From the NCBI RefSeq assembly GCF_004794105.1, contig NZ_SRYR01000007.1, positions 1 to 64,000 of the forward strand: a stretch of DNA of 64,000 bases, read 5' to 3'. This DNA comes from Clostridium sartagoforme (lineage in GTDB: Bacteria; Bacillota; Clostridia; Clostridiales; Clostridiaceae). Each line of letters starts with the position of its first letter. The stretch's first letter is position 1. This document shows, one piece after another, positions 17,853-26,728 of the stretch. The notes under the pieces were generated by a model, which saw only the letters and a program-made list of their open reading frames with translations, did not search any database and was not told the origin of the DNA. The position numbers were made by a program, and so were the translations under genes.

Positions 17853-18743
17853 ATGTTAGAGGTTAAGAATTATTCTTTTAAGCATGGAGACAATAAAATA
17901 TTAGATAACATAAGTTTTACCTTGGAAAGTGGAAAAATATTAGGACTAGTAGGACCAAGTGGAGTTGGTAAGACTTCATTAATTAGAGGAATAGTTGGCT
18001 TATATAAAGGTGAAGGATCGATTTTGCTAAAAGGAGAAGAAGTATATGATAATCCTAAAGTGAAAAATAAGATAGCTTTTGTACCTGATGAACATAGTAG
18101 CTTTTATTTAATTAAGATATCTGAAATTATTAATTATTATAAATCAATTTATAAGAGTTTTGATGAAGAAAAGTTTTATGAAATCAATAAAATATTTAAA
18201 ATTCCATTAAATAAAAGATTTCTTCAGTTATCAAAAGGTATGAAGATGAGAGTAAATCTAATGATTGCTTTTTCATTAAATTCTGAACTTCTTATTTTAG
18301 ATGAGCCACTTTCAGGGTTAGATCCTATATTAAAAGAAAAGCTTTTAAAGCTTATAGTAAAAGAAGGGGCTAAAAATAATAAATCTATAATAATAAGTAC
18401 TCATAATCTTATTGAGCTTGAAAAAATTTGTGATGAAGTTATTATTTTGCATAATGGTAGTATAGATTATCATAATTCTTTAGATAAGATTAGACGTAAC
18501 TTTAAGAAGATACAAGTTGCTTTCGATATGCCTGTATATGTTGAGGACTTAACTTTTAAAGGTATTTTTAGAATTTCTCAAGTTGGAAGGGTATTTACTA
18601 TAATAGTTGAAGAAAATTGTGAGGAGTTTAAAGAATGGCTTAAGAGATTTAAACCTTTATTTTTAGAAGAAATAGATTTAAGTCTTGAGGAGGTATTTAT
18701 TAATAGAATAGAGGGGAAGTGCATTGATGAAGAAATACTTTAA
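17853..18743 (+). CDS. ABC transporter ATP-binding protein
   Basis: A 296-residue ATPase: Walker A GPSGVGKTS, signature LSKGMKMRV in place of LSGGQ, Walker B LLILDEPLSGLDP and switch His STHN. The LSKGM signature and the early Glu-His (PDEHSSFY) are typical of the YtrB/CcmA-like exporters found with GntR-type regulators in Firmicutes. No regulator gene is adjacent. It couples ATP hydrolysis to the next-encoded permease. The reading frame overlaps that of the permease by 17 bases, so they are translationally coupled. Confidence 0.9.
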   Translation: MLEVKNYSFKHGDNKILDNISFTLESGKILGLVGPSGVGKTSLIRGIVGLYKGEGSILLKGEEVYDNPKVKNKIAFVPDEHSSFYLIKISEIINYYKSIYKSFDEEKFYEINKIFKIPLNKRFLQLSKGMKMRVNLMIAFSLNSELLILDEPLSGLDPILKEKLLKLIVKEGAKNNKSIIISTHNLIELEKICDEVIILHNGSIDYHNSLDKIRRNFKKIQVAFDMPVYVEDLTFKGIFRISQVGRVFTIIVEENCEEFKEWLKRFKPLFLEEIDLSLEEVFINRIEGKCIDEEIL

Positions 18744-19752
18744 TAAGGCTATATTTTATCAAGGTGATGGAAGCATTCTAGTTCCCTTACTAGTTACTTA
18801 TATTTCAGCTTTTATAATAAATTTATTAGCTACATCTACTTATTTTAGTTGGTATATTAGAACTCAATTGTATAATCATAGCAATAAAGAAAATATTTTA
18901 ACTATTCCTCATATTTTTTTATTTGGCTTATATATGGTAGTTATATATGTAATTACTGTTGGGGTTTTTAAAAGGAAAAAGTGGTCTACATTGCTTGCAG
19001 GGCCATTTTCTAGGATGGATATAAGAAAAAGAGAATTTCTTATAATTAGCATGTCCTCTTTAGTATATATAATTGCTTTTTTATACGCTATATTAAGGGG
19101 TTGGTCTAGTGAAAGTGAAATATTAAGTTATATTGGAGGTTTCTATGAGTTAGTACTTCTAGATACTTTAAAATTAATATGTATAGCAGTTTTAATAATA
19201 GGAGTTCTAGCTCTATTAGATTCTATTTTTTCAAATATTTATTATTTATTTGGAACTATAGTATTTAGTTTTATATATTTAGTTTTTTTATACATCAATT
19301 TTGGACAATCATTAAGTTACTATAAAAATAGTTATATATATGGATTAGACTATATTATTAATGGTACCATGGAGTATATTGGTTATTCCAGTATAGGGAA
19401 TCCTATGACTAATTTTCAAGTAATAATGATATCTATGATTCTTTTATTAGTGGGTATTGTACTTATATTTATATCAAAGAAATTAACTAATAAAATGCTA
19501 CTTGAAGATATGAATGAAGGGATAATATTTAATTTACCAAAAAAAATTGCAAGATTTATGATTATTACTTTTCCAGGGATGCTATTAGCATTAGTTATAT
19601 CAGAAATGATTGACTCTATGTATTTTATGTATTCTTTAGGGACATATAAATTATCTATTATAAGACTGGGAATAATAATAGTAGTAAGTATTATTTCACA
19701 TTTTATATTAAAGAAAATTACCATAAAGCCTAAGGAAATATATAGACTTTAG
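18727..19752 (+). CDS. ABC transporter permease
   Basis: A 341-residue integral membrane protein with about 8-9 helices. A TTG directly before the ATG at 18727 could also serve as start; GAGGGGAAG upstream fits the ATG better. It has no sequence motif that names a substrate. It overlaps the ATPase gene by 17 bases and ends the three-gene operon. The YtrC-like layout suggests export or lantibiotic/envelope stress function, by analogy only. Confidence 0.8.
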   Translation: MKKYFNKAIFYQGDGSILVPLLVTYISAFIINLLATSTYFSWYIRTQLYNHSNKENILTIPHIFLFGLYMVVIYVITVGVFKRKKWSTLLAGPFSRMDIRKREFLIISMSSLVYIIAFLYAILRGWSSESEILSYIGGFYELVLLDTLKLICIAVLIIGVLALLDSIFSNIYYLFGTIVFSFIYLVFLYINFGQSLSYYKNSYIYGLDYIINGTMEYIGYSSIGNPMTNFQVIMISMILLLVGIVLIFISKKLTNKMLLEDMNEGIIFNLPKKIARFMIITFPGMLLALVISEMIDSMYFMYSLGTYKLSIIRLGIIIVVSIISHFILKKITIKPKEIYRL

Positions 19753-20100
19753 TGGAAGTAAGGGTTAAGAAGTAAGAGTGAAGAGACAAGAGGTAATAGT
19801 GAGAAGGTAAGAGTGGAGAAGTAATAATTAAAAATTAAGAATTGTAGAGGAAACTGTAGCGGATCTGAGTTTCTGAAATTAAATAATCTTAGTAATGAAA
19901 GAAATAATAATATGAAAATACTTATTGATTTTTACTAGGCTATCTATATAAATTTCAATTAATTATTACTAGTTACTAATAATAAAAAAGGTTGTCGGAA
20001 AGACAACCTTTTTTTAGCTTAACATTTAACACTCCGAAAGGAGTTTTTTTCTTAATTTTCCATTCTTAATTCTTCATTTTTCATTGCAAACTAAGCTTGA
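19753..20100. repeat. Intergenic region with repeat fragments and a two-way terminator
   Basis: Bases 19824-19875 (AATTAAAAATTAAGAATTG and AGGAAACTGTAGCGG) match the degenerate repeat at 35,371-35,620. A strong hairpin at 19984-20014 (GGTTGTC/GACAACC with A and T runs on both sides) can end both the ABC operon and brnQ. A fragment of the CTCC/GGAG element follows at 20030-20090. No gene is seen. Confidence 0.75.
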
Positions 20101-21372
20101 TTAATTTGCCACAACATTTTCATCTTTTATTTCTCTAAATATAACATGTCCCAATACAATAGAAATTATAGTTGGAATTAACCATCCAAAGCCTAGTTCA
20201 GCAAGTGGAATAAAGTTTAAGTTTATACCAGGAATAGCAAATAATATCCCAAAGATTAATGAAGTATAAACTCCAAGTCTTATAGCTTTTATGTTAGTTA
20301 AGAACTTTGACATTAGTGTAGTTAATATTAATGTTATACAAACAGGATATAAAATATTTAATACTGGTGCTGATAGTACAACTATCTTATCTACACCTAA
20401 GGTTGCAAGTAATAAGCTTACTATAGATATTACAACTGCATTTATCTTAAAAGGTAACCCTCCATTAGAAATTTTTTCGAAGAAGGAAGAACCAGCAGAT
20501 AATAAGCCTATAGATGTAGTTAAGCATGCAAGGCACATGGCAATTCCTATTAAAGCAGGTCCAACAGAACCTAGGATATTTCTAGATATTAATAATAATA
20601 ATCCAGTCTTACCTATTTCACCAGTAGCTAGTTCAGTAGTTTGAGCTCCTATATAAGTTAATCCACCATATACAAAAGCTAGTCCAATAACAGCTACTAA
20701 GCTTGATTTCAATATCATTTTAGGCATTTCTTTGTCTTTATATCCCTTAGTTTTTAATGAAGTAGTTATTACTCCAGCAAATAGTAATGCAGCTATAGCA
20801 TCCATAGTTTGATAACCTTCTAATAATGAAGTAGAAAAAACATTTATAGCATTAGTTTCTGTAATAGCACCTATTGGCATAACTAAGCCTTTTACTATTA
20901 AGATTACTAAAAGAGCTATAAGAGCTGGGGTTAGGAATTTACCTATAGTATCTATTATTGAAGTTTTTCTTAATACGAAAAATAAGTTAATTGCAAAATA
21001 TATAGCCATTGCTATAAAAGGTGTAACCTTTGGGAAAAAAGGATTAACAGTTAACTCAAAAGTAGTTGCAGCTGTTCTAGGTATTGCAAGCATAGGCCCT
21101 ATTGTTATAAATAAAATAGCAGTAAATATTATTGAAAATTTATTACCAATTTTACTAGATAAGGTCTTAAAAGTACCATCCCCTTTAGAACAAGCAATTA
21201 TTGCAAGAAGAGGTAGTCCAACTCCTGTTATGGTAAATCCAATAATTCCAAGTATATATTGATCTCCAATTGTGTTTCCTAAGAAGCCAGGAAATATTAA
21301 ATTACCAGCACCAAAAAACATTGAAAACAATGCAAATCCAACTATGATAGAATCTTTCGTGGTTTTTTTCAT
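20101..21372 (-). CDS. brnQ: Branched-chain amino acid carrier, LIVCS family
   Basis: The 423-residue membrane protein with about 12 helices begins with the family hallmark IVGFALFSMFFGAGNLIFPG and continues with GFTITGVGLPLLAI and GPMLAIPRTAATTFEL. The family imports leucine, isoleucine and valine with sodium or protons. The AGGAGG ribosome site on the reverse strand is 7 bases before the ATG. It is monocistronic and is divergent from the LpxD-like gene. No T-box or Leu leader was seen in the 280-base upstream region. Confidence 0.95.
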   Translation of the reverse strand: MKKTTKDSIIVGFALFSMFFGAGNLIFPGFLGNTIGDQYILGIIGFTITGVGLPLLAIIACSKGDGTFKTLSSKIGNKFSIIFTAILFITIGPMLAIPRTAATTFELTVNPFFPKVTPFIAMAIYFAINLFFVLRKTSIIDTIGKFLTPALIALLVILIVKGLVMPIGAITETNAINVFSTSLLEGYQTMDAIAALLFAGVITTSLKTKGYKDKEMPKMILKSSLVAVIGLAFVYGGLTYIGAQTTELATGEIGKTGLLLLISRNILGSVGPALIGIAMCLACLTTSIGLLSAGSSFFEKISNGGLPFKINAVVISIVSLLLATLGVDKIVVLSAPVLNILYPVCITLILTTLMSKFLTNIKAIRLGVYTSLIFGILFAIPGINLNFIPLAELGFGWLIPTIISIVLGHVIFREIKDENVVAN

Positions 21373-21513
21373 TAGTATCCTCCAAATAAGTTAATATAAA
21401 TTTCTACAAAATTTTCATTTAAAATTATTAAAAATTTAATATTTCTATATAAATATTAAATAATACTTATTGATATTATCATATTATTAAATATTATTCA
21501 ATAAATAATTGGA

Positions 21514-21542
21514 TTATAAAGTTAGCGAAAAATTGGTATAAT
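21514..21542 (+). promoter_or_regulatory. Extended -10 promoter before a family 3 repeat
   Basis: TGGTATAAT (21534-21542) has a TGn extension; the -35 (TTATAA, 21514-21519) is weak. The start would fall at about 21549, so the repeat is transcribed as the leader of the LpxD-like gene. Confidence 0.5.
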
Positions 21543-21543
21543 G

Positions 21544-21635
21544 TATATAAGTTGTAATGAATATTCTATATTTTATTAATATATATTTGATATTTACAAT
21601 ATTTAAGTGAGGAATTCTTTCAGCAACTTATATAA
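21544..21635 (+). repeat. Family 3 repeat (~92 bp, inverted ends), copy 1
   Basis: It begins TATATAAGTTG and ends CAACTTATATA; the ends are inverted repeats. Related copies are at 51,665-51,755 and 62,676-62,769. The AT-rich interior is less conserved. CTTTCAGCAACTTATATA at the right end mirrors TATAAGTTGCAGAAAG in copy 2. Confidence 0.7.
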
Positions 21636-21656
21636 AAATTAAATTAGGAGGACCTT

Positions 21657-22547
21657 ATGTTATTAAGCGAAGTTATTAATTTAAAAGAAGGCTTAGAATT
21701 ATTAAAAGATGGGGAGTTTACGTCATTAGGTTTAGCAATATCTGAATGTGATGAAAAGATACTTACTTTTATAGAAAGTGAAAAGTATATAAGTGGTTTA
21801 AGTGATAAAATTACAGCTCTTATTACAACGAGAGAAATAGGAGAAAAGTTAAAATATAAATATGGAATAATAGTTACAGAAAGACCTAGGAATGATTATT
21901 TTAAGTTACATAATATACTTTCTTTAAAAGATGGATATAGAAGAGAAAGTTTTGATACAACTATAGGAGATGGTTGCAAAATAAGTAAGCTATCTTCTAT
22001 TAGCAATAAAAATGTTGTAATTGGAAATAATGTAATTATAGAAGAATTTGTAGTTATAAGAGAAAATACTGTTATAGGTGATAATAGTATTATAAGAGCA
22101 GGAGTTATCCTTGGTGGTGAAGGGTATGAGTATAAGAGAACTGATGGAATAATTATGAATGTTAATCACTGTGGTGGAGTTATAATTGGAAAAAATGTTG
22201 AAGTGCAATATAACTCATGCATAGATAAAGCATTGTATACATGGGATAATACAATAATTGGAGATTATTCTAAGCTTGATGATTTAGTTCATATAGAGCA
22301 TGGTGTTAAGGTTGGAGAAAGGTGTTTGATTGCATCAAGAAGTACTTTTGGAGGAAGAACTGTAATAGGTAGTGACTCATGGGTTGGACTTGGAGCTATA
22401 ATATCTAATGGACTAGTATTAGGAAGTAAGGTAAGTATAAGTTTAGGATCAGTAGTTACTACAAATTTAAAAGATGGAGAAAAGGTTTCTGGTAATTTTG
22501 CTATTAATCATGATAAGTATATAGATTTTATAAAGAAAATTAGATAA
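21657..22547 (+). CDS. LpxD-like hexapeptide-repeat acyltransferase
   Basis: A 296-residue protein with a ~90-residue N-terminal domain like the uridine-binding part of LpxD, then a left-handed beta-helix of hexapeptide repeats (IGNNVIIEEFVVI, VIGDNSIIRAGVILGG). The segment LDDLVHIEHGVKVGERC holds the His region equivalent to the LpxD active site. In Gram-negative bacteria LpxD adds a 3-hydroxyacyl chain to UDP-GlcN in lipid A synthesis. Clostridia lack lipid A, so the acceptor here is probably another amino sugar. RBS AGGAGGA. galU follows by about 107 bases with its own promoter. Confidence 0.8.
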   Translation: MLLSEVINLKEGLELLKDGEFTSLGLAISECDEKILTFIESEKYISGLSDKITALITTREIGEKLKYKYGIIVTERPRNDYFKLHNILSLKDGYRRESFDTTIGDGCKISKLSSISNKNVVIGNNVIIEEFVVIRENTVIGDNSIIRAGVILGGEGYEYKRTDGIIMNVNHCGGVIIGKNVEVQYNSCIDKALYTWDNTIIGDYSKLDDLVHIEHGVKVGERCLIASRSTFGGRTVIGSDSWVGLGAIISNGLVLGSKVSISLGSVVTTNLKDGEKVSGNFAINHDKYIDFIKKIR

Positions 22548-22580
22548 GAGCTTAGTAAGTTAAATATTAACAATTATCGA

Positions 22581-22609
22581 TTGTTTTATACATTTTATTA
22601 TGATAAAAT
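22581..22609 (+). promoter_or_regulatory. Promoter of galU
   Basis: TTGTTT (22581-22586), 17 bases, TAAAAT (22604-22609), about 45 bases before galU. Confidence 0.6.
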
Positions 22610-22654
22610 TAAATATGATAATTATGTAAAGATAATTGATTGTGAGGGATAATA

Positions 22655-23524
22655 ATGAAAGTAAGAAAAGCTATTATACCAGCTGCAGGACTTGGAACAA
22701 GATTCTTACCTGCAACTAAAGCTCAACCAAAGGAAATGCTTCCTATAGTTGACAAGCCTACTATTCAATATATTATTGAAGAAGCAGTAGCATCAGGAAT
22801 TGAAGAAATTCTAATAATTACTGGTAGAAATAAAAAATGCATTGAGGACCATTTTGATAAGTCTGTAGAACTTGAAATGGAGCTTGAAAAGAATCATAAA
22901 GAAGAGCTTTTAGAGTTAGTTAGAGGAATATCAGATATAGCTGATATTCATTATATAAGACAAAAGGAACCTAAAGGTTTAGGTCATGCTATTTTATGTG
23001 CAAAGGCTTTTGTAGGAAATGAACCTTTTGCAGTACTTCTAGGTGATGATGTAGTTGATTCAGAAGTTCCATGTTTAAAACAATTAATGGATTGCTACAA
23101 AGAATATAAAACTTCAATACTAGGAGTTCAAACAGTAGCAAAAGAAGATGTAAATAAGTATGGAATCGTAGATGGAATCCATATTGAAGATAGAGTATAT
23201 AAGGTTAAAAAGCTAGTTGAAAAACCAGCAGTAGAAGAGGCACCAAGTAATGTAGCTATATTAGGTAGATATATTATTACTCCTCAAATATTTGATGTGT
23301 TAGCTAACACTCAGCCTGGTAAAGGTGGAGAAATTCAATTAACAGACGCTCTTGAAACTTTAATAGAAAATGAAGCAATGTATGCATATAACTTCGAGGG
23401 AAGAAGATATGATGTTGGAGATAAGCTAGGATTCTTACAAGCAACAGTAGAATTTGCTTTAAAGAAAGAAGAGCTTAGAGAACCATTTATTGAATACTTA
23501 AATAGTAAAGATTGGAATAAATAA
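22655..23524 (+). CDS. galU: UTP-glucose-1-phosphate uridylyltransferase
   Basis: The 289-residue product matches GalU over its full length: [20 protein letters not shown] for nucleotide binding, [26 protein letters not shown] for the metal site and [11 protein letters not shown] for glucose-1-phosphate binding. It makes UDP-glucose in the cytoplasm, the donor for glycolipids, teichoic acid decoration and capsule. The stop is followed directly by a family 2 structured repeat and then a terminator, so that repeat is in the galU 3' UTR. Confidence 0.97.
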   Translation: MKVRKAIIPAAGLGTRFLPATKAQPKEMLPIVDKPTIQYIIEEAVASGIEEILIITGRNKKCIEDHFDKSVELEMELEKNHKEELLELVRGISDIADIHYIRQKEPKGLGHAILCAKAFVGNEPFAVLLGDDVVDSEVPCLKQLMDCYKEYKTSILGVQTVAKEDVNKYGIVDGIHIEDRVYKVKKLVEKPAVEEAPSNVAILGRYIITPQIFDVLANTQPGKGGEIQLTDALETLIENEAMYAYNFEGRRYDVGDKLGFLQATVEFALKKEELREPFIEYLNSKDWNK

Positions 23525-23530
23525 TATAGA

Positions 23531-23676
23531 GTGATTCTTAGCTTCAGATGGAGTTTTCTTAATAGGAATACCTTACTCTATCTGAATCTTAGAAGAACTA
23601 ATCCAGGAGCGTAGCAGTGCTTAACTCCCACTTATAGAAGGGGGAGTGTTAGCAATGATAGCGATCGGATAAAAGG
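23531..23676 (+). repeat. Family 2 structured element, copy 1 (3' UTR of galU)
   Basis: First hairpin TTCAGATGGAGT (23543-23554) / ACTCTATCTGAA (23575-23586), complementary with one G-U pair. Second hairpin ACTCCC (23624-23629) / GGGAGT (23642-23647), set inside GTAGCAGTGCTTA and GTTAGCAATGATAGCG. It ends GATCGGATAAA. Copies: 44,319-44,400 (reverse), 54,000-54,097, 60,692-60,837. Confidence 0.75.
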
Positions 23677-23709
23677 TTGGATGAAAATTATATCGTCCAA
23701 CCTTTTTTT
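23671..23709 (+). terminator. Terminator after galU and its repeat
   Basis: AAAAGGTTGGA, a 12-base loop region, TCCAACCTTTT and a run of T. Confidence 0.9.
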
Positions 23710-23770
23710 GCTATCCTAGAATAAATGCAATCTTATTTTAAATTAATTTTAATGTTTTTAGTATTTAAAT

Positions 23771-24988
23771 TCATGATTTAATTTTAATACTATTAATTTG
23801 AGTTGATATTCCTAATATAATAACCATCGTGGTTATTATTTTTAAGGATGAATAATAACAATCAATTAGATTCATAGCTTGAAAAGAAATAAAGGAAACT
23901 GTTATCCCTATTAATACTGATTTATTGAAAGAATTATTAGCATTAGTAATATATTTATATAATGTATATATTGTTAATAATAAAAACAATAGAAATACTA
24001 TACTACCAACAATACCAAGCTCAACTTGAATTTTTAAAAATATATTATGGGGATGTAAAGCTTTATAGCTTCCATGTACCATTAAGTCTTTATTATGATA
24101 AATATAGTTTGGGTATTTTACTGAATAGTTCTCATATCCTATTCCAAAGTAAGGATTATCTTTTATCATTAATTCAGTAGCTTTCCATATTTTTATTCTA
24201 CTACTATTTTGATCTGGGCTCAAAATATCTAATAACCTAGCACGACTTTGAGGAATAATTATTAAGGCAATAGGTATAGCTACGGATGCAATTAAAAATC
24301 TCTTATCATATATTATAGCTATTAAAACACAGCCGATAATTAATGCTAATAAAGCATTTCGAGATTGAGATAAAATTATATTAGCTACAAGTAATAGTGA
24401 AGAGACAAATAATATATATTTAACTTTTTTATTTTTTTCATTTAAAAATAAAAGTAATAGAATAAATAATGCCATTACGCTATAGGCACCTAAATTATTA
24501 GAGTTTTCTAAGAAGGAAACTATTCTATTCTCTTCATCTAAATGTAAGCTTGAAAAGTTAAGTTTAATTACTTGGAATATACTTATAAGACTAGAGATAA
24601 CGGAAATACTTAAAAATGAATAAATTAACATTCTTGAATCTTTCTTTATTTCTACTTTATAAGCAATTGAATAATATACAAAGATATACATAGTAAACCT
24701 TATACTATTAACGATAGATAATCGTTTATCTTCAGCAAAAAGAACTGAAAAATACATTAATAGATTAAGTAGAAAAAGAGTAATGAATATTTTGTCTTTT
24801 AATAGTATTGGTATACTTTTAAGTGTTTTTAATCTTTCTTTCTTAAGTATAATAAAGCCTAGGAATTGGATTGCAAATAGTGAGTATAGAACTAAGTCTG
24901 AACTTAAAATTCCGTAGCTAGGAAGTATAGGATATAATGTTACGTATAAAATAGTAGAAATATTTAAAAGCTTTTTATATAAATTCAT
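23771..24988 (-). CDS. O-antigen ligase/polymerase-family membrane protein
   Basis: A 405-residue protein with about 10-12 helices and the superfamily loop: SRARLLDILSPDQNSSRIKI, YFGIGYENYSVKYPNYIYHN and LHPHNIFLKIQVELGIVGS. The R...H pattern fits Wzy_C/WaaL-type proteins that join or polymerise lipid-linked glycans at the outer face. It is monocistronic and reversed relative to galU, and it is the second such gene in the window. It may act on a different glycan from the cluster polymerase at 10,246. RBS AGAGGTA lies 5 bases before the ATG. Confidence 0.82.
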   Translation of the reverse strand: MNLYKKLLNISTILYVTLYPILPSYGILSSDLVLYSLFAIQFLGFIILKKERLKTLKSIPILLKDKIFITLFLLNLLMYFSVLFAEDKRLSIVNSIRFTMYIFVYYSIAYKVEIKKDSRMLIYSFLSISVISSLISIFQVIKLNFSSLHLDEENRIVSFLENSNNLGAYSVMALFILLLLFLNEKNKKVKYILFVSSLLLVANIILSQSRNALLALIIGCVLIAIIYDKRFLIASVAIPIALIIIPQSRARLLDILSPDQNSSRIKIWKATELMIKDNPYFGIGYENYSVKYPNYIYHNKDLMVHGSYKALHPHNIFLKIQVELGIVGSIVFLLFLLLTIYTLYKYITNANNSFNKSVLIGITVSFISFQAMNLIDCYYSSLKIITTMVIILGISTQINSIKIKS

Positions 24989-25050
24989 AATATACCTCTT
25001 ATAAAATTTTAAAGTGAAAAGTTTTTGTGAAAAATATATTTATAGAAGAA

Positions 25051-25090
25051 TACATATTAATTTATTTAATTTTAAATAAATTAATATGTA
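25051..25090. terminator. Perfect 18-bp palindromic hairpin after trpS
   Basis: TACATATTAATTTATTTA, loop ATTT, and the exact complement. It lies 9 bases after the trpS stop on the reverse strand. The T-tract in the reverse direction is weak, so termination is likely but unproven. Confidence 0.6.
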
Positions 25091-25098
25091 TTAGTTAA

Positions 25099-26106
25099 CT
25101 ATCTTGGAATAAATCCAATCTTCTTTTGCATTTTTCTTAATGTTTTCATTGAAACATAGCTAGCCTTTTCAGCACCTAGCTTATAAATTTCTTCAAGGGC
25201 TTTTTTGTCCTTAAGAATTTCATTTACTTTATTTTGGACTGGCTCTAATTCAGAAACTATTGCATCAGCAACATCCTTCTTTAAATCAGCATATCCTTTA
25301 TCTTTATAGTAAGCTACTAACTCTTCAGATGTAGAACCATTAATAGCTATTAATATATCTAAAAGATTCTTAACTCCTGGTTGTTCATCAGTGTAATTAA
25401 TAACACCAAGACTATCTGTAACTGCTCTAGAAACCTTCTTTTTAATTACTTCAGGTGGGTCCATAATTAGGATATAACTATTTGGATTATCATCTGATTT
25501 AGACATCTTCTTTGTAGGTTCTTGTAAGCTCATAATCTTTGCCCCTATTTTAGGGATATATGGGTCTGGTACTTTAAATGTTGGACTATAAGCATTGTTA
25601 AATCTATTTGCAACATCTCTAGCTAACTCAAGGTGTTGTTTTTGATCCTGACCAACAGGAACTAAATCTGTATTATATAAAAGGATATCAGCAGCCATTA
25701 ATACTGGATAAGTAAATAGCCCTGCCCCTATAGAATCACCATATTTTTGAGACTTATCTTTATATTGTGTCATTCTTCCTAGTTCACCCATATAAGTATT
25801 GCAAGTTAATAACCAAGCAGCTTCACTATGAGCTGGAACATGGGATTGAATAAACAATGTATTTTTTTCAGGTACTATTCCTGAAGCTATATATATTGCA
25901 AGAACTTCAAGTGTTCTTTGTCTTAAATCTTTTGGCTCTTGTTTTACAGTTATTGCATGTAAGTCAACTACACAAAAATAACAATCAAATTCATCTTGTA
26001 GCTTTACCCAATTTTTTATAGCACCAAGATAATTTCCTAAGGTTAATTGCCCAGAAGGTTGAATACCACTAAAGATAACCTTCTTCTTCTCTGTATTATT
26101 TTCCAA
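25099..26106 (-). CDS. trpS: Tryptophanyl-tRNA synthetase
   Basis: The 335-residue class I synthetase shows the HIGH-type motif FSGIQPSGQLTLGNYLG and the KMSKSDDNPNS loop, with DLVPVGQDQKQHLELARD between them. It charges tRNA-Trp in the cytoplasm. The start codon is TTG (26104-26106), with AAGGAG 8 bases before it; no better start is present. I looked upstream for the conserved AGGGTGG-type T-box core and did not see it, so no T-box leader is claimed. Length is normal for bacterial TrpRS. Confidence 0.97.
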   Translation of the reverse strand: MENNTEKKKVIFSGIQPSGQLTLGNYLGAIKNWVKLQDEFDCYFCVVDLHAITVKQEPKDLRQRTLEVLAIYIASGIVPEKNTLFIQSHVPAHSEAAWLLTCNTYMGELGRMTQYKDKSQKYGDSIGAGLFTYPVLMAADILLYNTDLVPVGQDQKQHLELARDVANRFNNAYSPTFKVPDPYIPKIGAKIMSLQEPTKKMSKSDDNPNSYILIMDPPEVIKKKVSRAVTDSLGVINYTDEQPGVKNLLDILIAINGSTSEELVAYYKDKGYADLKKDVADAIVSELEPVQNKVNEILKDKKALEEIYKLGAEKASYVSMKTLRKMQKKIGFIPR

Positions 26107-26214
26107 TTAAAGCACTCCTTTCATTTGTGCAAATCCATTACTATATAACGTTTAACTATATAATTAATTATAGGTATGCTAAATCACCATGTCAATAAAT
26201 GAATTAAATTGTAT

Positions 26215-26291
26215 AGGAGTATTTAACATATTATGCTCAGCCTCCGTCGCACGCTCCAAGTCGGCTTACGCAAAATATGTTAAAGACTCCT
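26215..26291. repeat. Short hairpin repeat upstream of family 1 copy A
   Basis: AGGAGTATTTAACATATT (26215-26232) pairs with AATATGTTAAAGACTCCT (26274-26291), with one mismatch. A related copy sits at 39,995-40,072, again next to a family 1 element, and traces remain at 32.02 kb. Confidence 0.7.
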
Positions 26292-26394
26292 TGAATAATT
26301 TAAATTTACGGATGAAAGCCTACTGAAGGAAGAAATTCAGGCGAGCTGAATTTCAATAAAAATTAGTGTAATAGCCTAAAATATTTTAAATGCT

Positions 26395-26613
26395 GAATTA
26401 CTAGCAAAGATAAATTGACGGTGAAGTAAGCATATGGCGAAAAATTAGAAGTTCTTGGTGAAGTAAAAACTACTAGGCCTTAGAGTTGTTGGTTTGTCTG
26501 AGCGTATGCGAGTTTTACCAAAACTCTTGGCTTAGTAGTTTTACGAGCCTTAGAACTTATTTTTGTAGCCATTTGTCTTACGAGCCGTCAATTTATCTTT
26601 GTGGTTATATTCG
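26395..26613 (+). repeat. Family 1 long-hairpin element, copy A (~219 bp)
   Basis: The outer stem AAAGATAAATTGACGG (26406-26421) pairs exactly with 26585-26600. Inner stems are GTAAAAACTACTA / TAGTAGTTTTAC and AGAGTT-TTGGT / ACCAA-AACTCT, around the apical segment GTCTGAGCGTATGCGAG. Ends are GAATTACTAGC and TTATATTCG. It lies between trpS (reverse) and the sugar ABC operon. Confidence 0.85.
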
Positions 26614-26728
26614 TATTTTTTTACGATTGTTATTGATTTATCAATCAAAATAGTTATATACTATTAAGGCAATTATATTATTTAGATTTATTGATTTAGA
26701 TTTACTAATTTTTATGGAGGTGATTTAA

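Noticed and set aside
23531-23676. Family 2 element as a known riboswitch (c-di-GMP, SAM, lysine, T-box)
   Set aside because: The core does not match the consensus sequences of those classes as I know them, and two copies lie after genes, not before.
26395-26613. Family 1 repeat as an IS200/IS605-type remnant with a broken transposase
   Set aside because: No part of the ~220 bp reads as transposase in any frame, and stems are conserved across the whole length.
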